Of a stretch of DNA of 23,643 nucleotides, positions 1-6,718 are shown one piece after another (the first letter of the stretch is position 1; every line of letters starts with the position of its first letter). Made by a program: the position numbers and the translations under genes. The notes below the pieces were generated by a model that was given only the letters and a program-made list of their open reading frames with translations, was not told where the DNA came from and did no database searches. Source of the DNA: Leadbetterella sp051649345 (GTDB lineage: Bacteria > Bacteroidota > Bacteroidia > Cytophagales > Spirosomataceae); NCBI GenBank assembly GCA_051649345.1, contig JBOFGX010000266.1:1-23643 (forward strand), written 5' to 3'.

Positions 1-1308
1 CACATAGCTCGATTCTTTGGGTATGGTTTCACCCATAATATGGGTATCTACATGCCAGCCCTCATGATTATTTTTATGTAGATTGTCTTTGAGGGTAGTT
101 CCAATGCCACCATACTCATGGTTGATTATTCGCCTACCATAAACACCTACGGCGTATCCACGTAAGAAATCAGTTTCTTGTTTGTAAACATTTCTAAATC
201 GAGGTATATAAGCACCTGTTGGGCGTTTTCCATCGGTAGTAAATTCTGCAAATCCATCATGTGAGCCCGAAACTCTAGCTCTATAATTATGAAATGCTAC
301 ATACTTGCCCAGCAGACCATTGTCATTACCCAAGCCATTTTGAAAACGCGAAGAGGTAGAATTCAACAATATTAGGTTGGTATTCAATGCGGCAGCATTT
401 ACAAAAATAATCCGAGCGTAGTATTCTGTGATTTGTTTTGTTTTTGCATCAATCACGCGTACTCCCTTGGCTTTTCCTTTAGCATCATCATAAATGATGG
501 AATGAACCACGCTATCGGTTTTCATAGTTAAGTTACCTGTTTTCATTGCCCAAGGAATAGTAGAAGCATTACTACTAAAGTATCCTCCATAAGGGCAACC
601 ACGCTCACAGATAGTCCTGTGCTGACACATTGCACGTCCCTGTTGCGTATGAATGGGTTGTGGATCCGTCAAATGGGCACAGCGACCAATGATAACATGT
701 CTATCGCCATTGTATTTATTTTTTACTGTTTTACTAAGATGATCCTCAACACAATTAAGTTCATGACCACGTAAAAACTCCCCATCGGGTAGATGTGGAA
801 TCCCATCTTTATTTCCAGCAATGCCTGCAAATTTTTCAACATAACTGTACCAAGGAGCCATTTCCTCATAGGATATAGGCCATTCTACAGCAAAGCCATC
901 TCTTGCGGGGCCATCAAAATCGTATTGACTCCAACGTTGCGTCTGACGAGCCCACATGAGTCCTTTGCCTCCAACTTGATATCCACGAATCCAATCAAAT
1001 GGTTTATCTTGTACATAAGGATGCTCTTTGTCTTTTACAAAAAAATGGGTAGAACCCTCATAAAATGCATAGCACTTAGAAATGATAGGATTCGCTTTTT
1101 TATATTCTGGAGAAAGCTTACCCCTGTGTTCATATTCCCAAGGCTGAGTCATGGTTGTGGGGTAGTCAACTATGTGATCTACCTTACGACCCCTTTCAAG
1201 CATTAGTGTTTTTACGCCTTTGTCACAAAGCTCTTTTGCAGCCCATCCACCACTTATTCCAGAGCCAATAACGATGGCTTCAAATGTATTATCTTTAATT
1301 ATGTCCAT
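1..1308 (-). CDS. GMC-family oxidoreductase (gluconate/fructose dehydrogenase large-subunit type), C-terminus cut by window edge
   Basis: This is a flavoprotein of the GMC oxidoreductase family, which oxidises sugars, polyols or other alcohols with FAD. An ATG at 1306-1308 opens a frame that stays open to base 1 (436 codons), so the C-terminal catalytic part is missing. The N-terminus carries the dinucleotide-binding motif GSGISGG (residues 15-21), and a later RGCPYGGYF stretch is typical of the gluconate-dehydrogenase-like branch in Bacteroidota. It starts only 4 bases after the stop of the subunit-3-like gene, so the two are almost certainly co-transcribed and probably form one exported complex, the Tat signal being on the small partner. 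The substrate cannot be told from sequence, and no cytochrome c subunit is visible, although one could lie off the left edge. Confidence 0.9.
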   Translation of the reverse strand, partial: MDIIKDNTFEAIVIGSGISGGWAAKELCDKGVKTLMLERGRKVDHIVDYPTTMTQPWEYEHRGKLSPEYKKANPIISKCYAFYEGSTHFFVKDKEHPYVQDKPFDWIRGYQVGGKGLMWARQTQRWSQYDFDGPARDGFAVEWPISYEEMAPWYSYVEKFAGIAGNKDGIPHLPDGEFLRGHELNCVEDHLSKTVKNKYNGDRHVIIGRCAHLTDPQPIHTQQGRAMCQHRTICERGCPYGGYFSSNASTIPWAMKTGNLTMKTDSVVHSIIYDDAKGKAKGVRVIDAKTKQITEYYARIIFVNAAALNTNLILLNSTSSRFQNGLGNDNGLLGKYVAFHNYRARVSGSHDGFAEFTTDGKRPTGAYIPRFRNVYKQETDFLRGYAVGVYGRRIINHEYGGIGTTLKDNLHKNNHEGWHVDTHIMGETIPKESSYV

Positions 1309-1312
1309 TTTG

Positions 1313-1831
1313 TTAATTTTTAAGGGCTACACATCCACTGTATCTAGCAGGTGCGAATTCAAATTTCTCAATGTTAACCATATAATATTCAGAAGTAGTA
1401 TAAGATAGGATACATAGACTCTTTGTTGTTTCAAAAAACCATTTTTGATCAGTGTCAGTACTTTGTCCCATGTCTTCTAAGATTCCTATTTTTTGTGCTC
1501 CTGATAATTTAGCAAAAGGTTTTTTATGCAGTTTGGTAGCTATAGAATCAATTTTGAGCATTCCTTTCGAAAACTTCGTTTGGTCTTCTTTGGTATAAAC
1601 ATCAGATATCATTTTTGTAATAAATCGTGATATTTTCAGAGTTTTAGCACCTGGTGTGTTTGTTTCTGGGATTATTGTTTCAGCAATCGAGCTTAGTGTC
1701 AATTGATTTACAACTATGGGGGCCTTAATGGCACCAATTTTATCCGCATTCCATCCTGATGCCCATGCGGGCAAGGATACTAAACCTAAAGCTCCTATGC
1801 CTAAATTTGAAATTACTTCCCTTCTGTTCAT
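1313..1831 (-). CDS. Gluconate 2-dehydrogenase subunit 3 family protein, Tat signal
   Basis: This 172-residue protein resembles the small subunit (subunit 3) of membrane-bound gluconate 2-dehydrogenase, which partners a GMC flavoprotein. The N-terminus is a twin-arginine signal: NRREVI at residues 2-7, then a hydrophobic stretch (GIGALGLVSLPAWA) ending near residue 25. The rest is mostly helical and soluble, as expected for the family. The stop lies 4 bases before the GMC gene start, so the pair is translated from one message, and the flavoprotein may be carried across the inner membrane together with this Tat substrate (inference from the family). The ATG at 1829-1831 puts the RR motif at the extreme N-terminus, which supports this start. 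Confidence 0.85.
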   Translation of the reverse strand: MNRREVISNLGIGALGLVSLPAWASGWNADKIGAIKAPIVVNQLTLSSIAETIIPETNTPGAKTLKISRFITKMISDVYTKEDQTKFSKGMLKIDSIATKLHKKPFAKLSGAQKIGILEDMGQSTDTDQKWFFETTKSLCILSYTTSEYYMVNIEKFEFAPARYSGCVALKN

Positions 1832-1845
1832 TAGTAAAAGGTTAT

Positions 1846-1874
1846 TAAAAATAGAACGGCAATTTACTCACAAA
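1846..1874 (-). promoter_or_regulatory. Possible promoter for the subunit-3/GMC pair
   Basis: On the minus strand TTTG (1871-1874) is followed after 17 bases by TATTTTTA (1846-1853), which fits seven of the eight positions of the Bacteroidota -7 element TAnnTTTG. It lies 15 bases before the ATG. The region is very AT-rich, so chance matches are likely. Confidence 0.3.
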
Positions 1875-1958
1875 AATGGTATTATTACTAGAAAAATTTT
1901 GTGAATTTTATGAAGTCAATATCTCAATTTTTATTACTAGGATTTGAGACCGGATTTA

Positions 1959-2726
1959 TTATTCATCTATTGGAGAAATCGTACCTTTAATTTTTCTAAT
2001 GTTGTAGGCTTCTAGGCAGTTTAATATCTTTTTAGTTAGTTCATAATCATTAGCGTATAGAACAAAATCCACATTAGGTCTACAGAAATCCATAAAACGA
2101 GATATCTCTTTTTCTTCTAAGTGTGTAATTTGTAATACTAATCCTCGACTGTACTTTAGATCGTAATAGTAGTTTCTAAGATCTAGGAATTGGATGTCGG
2201 CTAATTTACGTCTTTGTTTCCCTTCTTTGCTGTATAAATCATACAATGCATCAATAGAAATACCCAATCCTGGCATACCTGAGGCAGTTGCGTTCATTCC
2301 AAAAACATCCTTAATTATTTGATTTTTTAGGGCATCTCCATCTGGAGTCTCGCTAAACACTCTTCGGATTTCTTCATTGAGTTCCTGCGTAGACTTACTG
2401 TAGACTATTAGTTCTGGAAGGGTGTTGATTTGCTGGTGAGCAAAAATCTGAACCTCTTTAGATTTGCCATCCCAAAGGATACCTTTCCTGTTGTATCCAA
2501 ACGATTGAATGATAATAGAGTCTCCAGGTAAGGCTCTCAGATAGAAGTCTCCCGCTTTATTAGTATAGGTAATTTGTCGTGAACGAATATTGGCAATGCA
2601 AATATTTTCTACAGGTTTTTGAGTTTTGGGATCTCTTACATTTCCAAAAACAGAACGATCCTGCCCAAATGAGCTAAACAAAGGAACTATTGCAAAACAA
2701 AGAAAACTAAACCATTTGCTGGCCAT
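1959..2726 (-). CDS. Secreted protein with N-terminal carboxypeptidase regulatory-like domain
   Basis: The ATG at 2724-2726 gives a 255-residue protein with a Sec signal peptide (MASK then a hydrophobic run to about residue 21, FGQ). The frame stays open upstream to a TTG at 2763-2765, but the ATG gives the normal signal peptide and a shorter overlap, so I prefer it. Residues about 24-100 look like the beta-sandwich CarboxypepD_reg-like domain common in Bacteroidota (VFGNVRDPKTQKPVENICIA, then DSIIIQSFGY). The C-terminal part (about 110-255) is unrecognised and rich in charged residues. The start overlaps the end of the M14 peptidase gene by 20 bases, suggesting translational coupling. The likely location is periplasm or outer membrane surface; the function is unknown. 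Confidence 0.8.
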   Translation of the reverse strand: MASKWFSFLCFAIVPLFSSFGQDRSVFGNVRDPKTQKPVENICIANIRSRQITYTNKAGDFYLRALPGDSIIIQSFGYNRKGILWDGKSKEVQIFAHQQINTLPELIVYSKSTQELNEEIRRVFSETPDGDALKNQIIKDVFGMNATASGMPGLGISIDALYDLYSKEGKQRRKLADIQFLDLRNYYYDLKYSRGLVLQITHLEEKEISRFMDFCRPNVDFVLYANDYELTKKILNCLEAYNIRKIKGTISPIDE

Positions 2727-3936
2727 TGATAAAAACGATTTTTTCGGAGTTTTTAACCAATACAAATGTAGCAGTTTGACCCTGTTCTATACAAACGACT
2801 TGAGAATCTTCTATGTTGTATTTTTTAATAATTTCAGGATGGGCACTTATACATTCTATTTGAAACCCAGTAGCATCAAATTCTACTATCCCACCAAAGG
2901 GTGAAAGATCCCCTAGGTCTTCAATTGTACTTTTTAATGAAAACTCAGGTATATATGGAGTATGAATCTCTTCCCAATTGATACCAATGTCTATCGAAAA
3001 TTGTAAATTGTTTTTTAGAATAGTAGCATTATTTATTTTTAAATTGAAAATATTCTTTGTGTTCAGGGGTATTTTATCATAATCTTCCAATGTGTAGTTC
3101 CGAAATGAGTCTCTGGCAATAGATATCAAACTTCCTAAAATCAAGCAAAAGTTGAGTTTGCGGAGATACTGTTTTTCTGTATCAGATCCATAACCACCCG
3201 ATTCGATCAATACTAAACTACTTCCCATGGATTGAATTACATCTCCAAAGGCCCTAGGCTCAAACTCATCCGAAAATTTACCTACTTTTTTGGGTATGAT
3301 TTCTTCAAGAAATGAGTTCATTTCTGCGATTAATTGTGCAGATTTTATACGGTTGTCATTCCATTCTCTATTCTCATTGTAAGCGGTAGCTAAAAACGCG
3401 ATAGCTGCTTGATTGTGACTATCTCCTACACTGTAGCGAACATGCTGATCATGAAGGTTAAATGAAAACTCAGGTTGAAAACCTTTGACTTCGTTCATCA
3501 GAATAGTACTTTCTGGGGATTGCAATGCCAATGCATCTCTATTGAGGTCAATACCTACAGCATTTCTACGAATGAAGCGTTCGGCTCCATCTGGATTTAG
3601 GATAGGGATTATTCGGATGTTTAGTTTATATAAAATCTCCTTTCTTAGATTTTCAAAATGCGAGTCCGTACTTTCTAAGAATGTTATTACATCTAGCAGA
3701 GCCATGGAGGCAGTAGCCTCATTACCATGCATTTGTGACCAAAGAAGAACATTTTTTTTACCATGTCCTAGACATATTCTACGAATATCTCTATTTTCTA
3801 TAGATTTTCCAGCTAATTCTTGTCTACTCGAAAATCCATCGAGTACATTTAAAAATTCTAAATGGCTATATCGTCTATGAGAAATGATTTTGACACGATA
3901 ATTCTCGAAATTATTGTAAAGCTCTTTAAAACTCAT
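2707..3936 (-). CDS. M14-family zinc carboxypeptidase
   Basis: This 409-residue protein is a metallocarboxypeptidase of the M14 fold. The zinc ligands are visible as H70 and E73 in MHGNE and H162 in NLHDQ; the NPDGAERFIRRNAVGIDLNRD segment (from about residue 114) is the family's substrate-binding region, and E245 in LIESGG fits the catalytic glutamate. The first roughly 290 residues are the peptidase; the last roughly 115 form a separate beta-rich part of unclear role. No signal peptide is apparent, so it may act in the cytoplasm or leave by another route. The ATG at 3934-3936 is preceded by a purine-rich AAAGAGAAAA. It overlaps the next gene by 20 bases. The substrate is unknown; peptidoglycan peptides or oligopeptides are both possible. 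Confidence 0.88.
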   Translation of the reverse strand: MSFKELYNNFENYRVKIISHRRYSHLEFLNVLDGFSSRQELAGKSIENRDIRRICLGHGKKNVLLWSQMHGNEATASMALLDVITFLESTDSHFENLRKEILYKLNIRIIPILNPDGAERFIRRNAVGIDLNRDALALQSPESTILMNEVKGFQPEFSFNLHDQHVRYSVGDSHNQAAIAFLATAYNENREWNDNRIKSAQLIAEMNSFLEEIIPKKVGKFSDEFEPRAFGDVIQSMGSSLVLIESGGYGSDTEKQYLRKLNFCLILGSLISIARDSFRNYTLEDYDKIPLNTKNIFNLKINNATILKNNLQFSIDIGINWEEIHTPYIPEFSLKSTIEDLGDLSPFGGIVEFDATGFQIECISAHPEIIKKYNIEDSQVVCIEQGQTATFVLVKNSEKIVFINGQQMV

Positions 3937-3986
3937 TTTTTCTCTTTTTTTATAAGCAAGACAGCCTTTGAATGGGTTTTACCTGT

Positions 3987-3994
3987 CAAAAATA
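3987..3994 (-). promoter_or_regulatory. -7 element TATTTTTG upstream of the M14 peptidase
   Basis: The minus-strand octamer matches TAnnTTTG exactly and lies 50 bases before the peptidase ATG, in the 116-base gap after ftsI. I see no convincing -33 TTTG at the right distance, so this is a weak call. Confidence 0.35.
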
Positions 3995-4052
3995 CTTTTT
4001 ATTTGGTTTAAATATGCCATTTTTTACCCATAATGGGGCCAAAGGACAACAT

Positions 4053-6158
4053 TTATTCTAACGTTAAGAATACCTGATTGGCTGATAGAATTCTCATTTC
4101 TTTTACCCGTCCAACACCTGCATATTGTACAGCAAACTTTTTATTTTCAAGTATGGGAAGGGCATCTTTTAGAGGTAAACCTACAATATGGTGTAGATCA
4201 ACATTCGGATTACGAGCTACTAGATTTATCCTATTTGTGTTAGAATCACTATCAAGTTTATAATAAGGGGCGTCGCTTACCTTGTGTTTAATACCGATCT
4301 TGTCTGCAATTATTTTTTGGTCTTCGGTTTTTCCCGTACGTATACCAGAGCTCGATTTCCTAGGCATAGACTTTACGGTATATCTTGGATGCAAACTAAT
4401 GTCGTACGAAAAGACCTTTTCTGCAATATTCTTAAATACGGGAGCAGCTACATCATTGGCATATAAGTTTTCGCCAATCGGCTCATTGATGACAACCAAG
4501 CAGCTATATCTCGGCTTATCTGCAGGGAAGAAACCAATAAAGGAAGTATAGTATTTCCCTTTCGTGTAATCCCCATTTACACGTTTTTGAGCGGTACCTG
4601 TTTTACCAGCAACTTTGCAATTGCCTGCTTTTATATTTTTAGCGGTTCCGTTTTCTACCACCCCTTTCATCATGCTTTGAAGATATTTCCATGTGCTATT
4701 TTTAGAAAAAATATCCTCTACTATGTTGGCTTGAAACGTTTTTACAGGCATGGATCCTTTTTTTATCTCTTTTACGATAATAGGTTGGACCCAATTCCCA
4801 TTGTTTACTACGGCATTATAAAAAGTTAGCATTTGTAAGGGCGTGATTCTAGTCTCATATCCAATGGATGTCCAAGGCATCGTAGTAGCACTATAACTTT
4901 TGCTTTTGGATGTTTTTATAAATGGAGAGGGCTCCCCCATAAGTTGAAAACCAGTAGGTTCTGTAATTTTAAATTTTTGCAAATATTCGTAATACTCGTC
5001 TGGATTTTCGAAACCAAATGTCTTTTGCATCATGGCATAAATACCTAAATTACATGATTTTTCGAACACTTGTCGCATATTTATTTCACCATGATCATGG
5101 GCACAAGTGAATCTTCTACCTCCATGAATGATAGCTCCTCTACAATCTACTACGATTTCATCAGGTTTGAAATCCCCATGTTCCAAAAGAGCCGCCATTG
5201 TCACCAGCTTAAAGGTAGATCCAGGATCTGTACCTTCTTTTACAGCATAGTTTAGATCTTCGGCATAGTTTACTAATCCATTAGACCCCACTGTTCGTGT
5301 CAGGTTAGTAATTGCTTTCACGTGGCCGGTGGCGATTTCCATCACCACTGCACTACCATACTTAGCATGCATATCTACAACTTGTTTCCGAAGAGCACTT
5401 TCAGTTATGTCCTGAAAATTAATATCTAAAGTAGTAATGACATCTAGTCCTGTTTCTGCATTCAGGTCGGAGGCTAAGTCTACCGGTTTATCGTATCCAC
5501 CAGCCAATCTTTCATAAAACCCTTTCCCATCTTTGCCATGTAAAAAATTTTCGAAAGAAGCCTCAATTCCAAATTCACCTTTTCGTGGATCATCCCGTTT
5601 CATTTTTCCAACCGAACGCATAGCTAAATTTTGTAGCGGTAGAAAACGATGCTCTTCTTTTTCGAAGTAAGCACCTCCCTTGAAGCGTTCTTTAAAAAGA
5701 GGGTATTTGGCGATTACTGTTTTTTCGGCATGATCTATTTTTCTATGACCAATAACCAAATACTTAACTTTATTTTTACGGGCATTTAGAAATGCTAATT
5801 TGTACTTTTCTGGGGATTTATCTTTGAAAAACTTTGATAAGAGATGGCTCAAGGTGTCAACGCTTTTATTGAAAAGCTCATCTTTGGGATGACATGGATC
5901 CATGATAACCTTGTATTTAGGTACAGAAGTGGCCAGTAGACTTAGCCCATCAGCTGCATAAATATTGCCACGAGTAGCAGGAATTACTTTTTCTTGTCTT
6001 TGTATGTTTGCAACTTCGTTTTCAAGATCTTTTTTCTTGAAATTTTGTAAATAAGCAATTTTGGCCAAAACCATAAAAGCAATAACGCCAAAAATCAAAA
6101 CCATGATTCTCGACCTATTTTTTATTTCTTCTTTGTTGTTTAGTCTTGGTGTGCTCAT
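4053..6158 (-). CDS. ftsI: Septal transpeptidase FtsI (PBP3) with C-terminal PASTA domain
   Basis: This is the class B penicillin-binding protein that cross-links septal peptidoglycan in the divisome. At 701 residues it has one N-terminal membrane anchor (about 18-36), a dimerisation/pedestal region (about 50-240) and a transpeptidase domain. The active-site motifs are all present: STFK with the nucleophile S314, SCN at 368-370 and KTG at 519-521. A single PASTA-like domain occupies about 650-701, as is usual for FtsI of Bacteroidota and unlike proteobacterial FtsI. The gene starts 4 bases after ftsL, so the two are one transcription unit. The neighbours expected in the dcw cluster (mraW before ftsL, murE after ftsI) are absent. 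A second Spo-type PBP identity is less likely because of the FtsL partner. Confidence 0.95.
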   Translation of the reverse strand: MSTPRLNNKEEIKNRSRIMVLIFGVIAFMVLAKIAYLQNFKKKDLENEVANIQRQEKVIPATRGNIYAADGLSLLATSVPKYKVIMDPCHPKDELFNKSVDTLSHLLSKFFKDKSPEKYKLAFLNARKNKVKYLVIGHRKIDHAEKTVIAKYPLFKERFKGGAYFEKEEHRFLPLQNLAMRSVGKMKRDDPRKGEFGIEASFENFLHGKDGKGFYERLAGGYDKPVDLASDLNAETGLDVITTLDINFQDITESALRKQVVDMHAKYGSAVVMEIATGHVKAITNLTRTVGSNGLVNYAEDLNYAVKEGTDPGSTFKLVTMAALLEHGDFKPDEIVVDCRGAIIHGGRRFTCAHDHGEINMRQVFEKSCNLGIYAMMQKTFGFENPDEYYEYLQKFKITEPTGFQLMGEPSPFIKTSKSKSYSATTMPWTSIGYETRITPLQMLTFYNAVVNNGNWVQPIIVKEIKKGSMPVKTFQANIVEDIFSKNSTWKYLQSMMKGVVENGTAKNIKAGNCKVAGKTGTAQKRVNGDYTKGKYYTSFIGFFPADKPRYSCLVVINEPIGENLYANDVAAPVFKNIAEKVFSYDISLHPRYTVKSMPRKSSSGIRTGKTEDQKIIADKIGIKHKVSDAPYYKLDSDSNTNRINLVARNPNVDLHHIVGLPLKDALPILENKKFAVQYAGVGRVKEMRILSANQVFLTLE

Positions 6159-6162
6159 TGGA

Positions 6163-6546
6163 TCATTTTTCTACGGTTACTTTCAATGGCGGTTGGCCAT
6201 TTTGTTCAAATCCTAGAGGCAAAAGTAATTTTTCAAGCTCAGATTGTTTACTAGAAAATAGATACTTCGACTTGTATGCAATGTAAGAAGCTCTAGATTC
6301 TTGTAACCGAATCTCTGCCTTTTCTACAGCCCGTATCATCCCGTCATACCTATGTTGGATAAATATATATATAAGCATTAAAGAGAAGAACCAAACGATG
6401 TATTCTATAGTTCTGCCTGAAAGTCGTTCCTCGATATCCAGCTTTTCATTAAGCCATTTAGCAAAGCTATCAAGAGTACTTAGATTACCAATTTTGACAT
6501 TACCACCATAGGTATTAGTGGTGGTCTTACGAGCACTATTATTCAT
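6163..6546 (-). CDS. ftsL: FtsL-like divisome protein
   Basis: This 127-residue protein has the FtsL layout: a cytoplasmic N-terminus of about 47 residues, one membrane segment (about 48-64, IVWFFSLMLIYIFIQ) and an extracytoplasmic helical, coiled-coil-like stretch (about 66-110, with charged and alternating hydrophobic residues). FtsL forms a complex with FtsB/FtsQ and activates FtsW-FtsI. Sequence conservation in this family is low, so the call rests on topology, size and the position 4 bases before ftsI. It is the first gene of the pair, with the divergent uvrA gene on its upstream side. Confidence 0.85.
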   Translation of the reverse strand: MNNSARKTTTNTYGGNVKIGNLSTLDSFAKWLNEKLDIEERLSGRTIEYIVWFFSLMLIYIFIQHRYDGMIRAVEKAEIRLQESRASYIAYKSKYLFSSKQSELEKLLLPLGFEQNGQPPLKVTVEK

Positions 6547-6673
6547 TTTTTAGGAAATCACACAGTAAAGATACATTTTTTTCAAATAGTAAGAATTCAT
6601 TTCTGAAAATTTAATCAAAACATGTCAATTCATACAATAAGTTTCTTGTACAAAATGAATGTTTTGTAGGTCT

Positions 6674-6704
6674 TTGCTTTTGATAAACCATTGGCGTATT
6701 TTTG
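6674..6704 (+). promoter_or_regulatory. Probable uvrA promoter
   Basis: TTG (6674-6676) and TATTTTTG (6697-6704, exact TAnnTTTG) are separated by 20 bases, a normal Bacteroidota spacing. The uvrA ATG is at 6719, so the transcript would start about 8-10 bases before it, leaving almost no leader. It lies in the 172-base divergent region shared with ftsL. Confidence 0.55.
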
Positions 6705-6718
6705 CGGTTTAATCTTTC

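Noticed and set aside
793..1206. Plus-strand ORF of 137 codons
   Set aside because: It is antisense to the GMC oxidoreductase reading frame, with no recognisable protein features.
2727..2765. TTG start giving a longer CarboxypepD-reg protein
   Set aside because: The ATG at 2724-2726 gives a normal signal peptide and only a 20-base overlap with the upstream gene.
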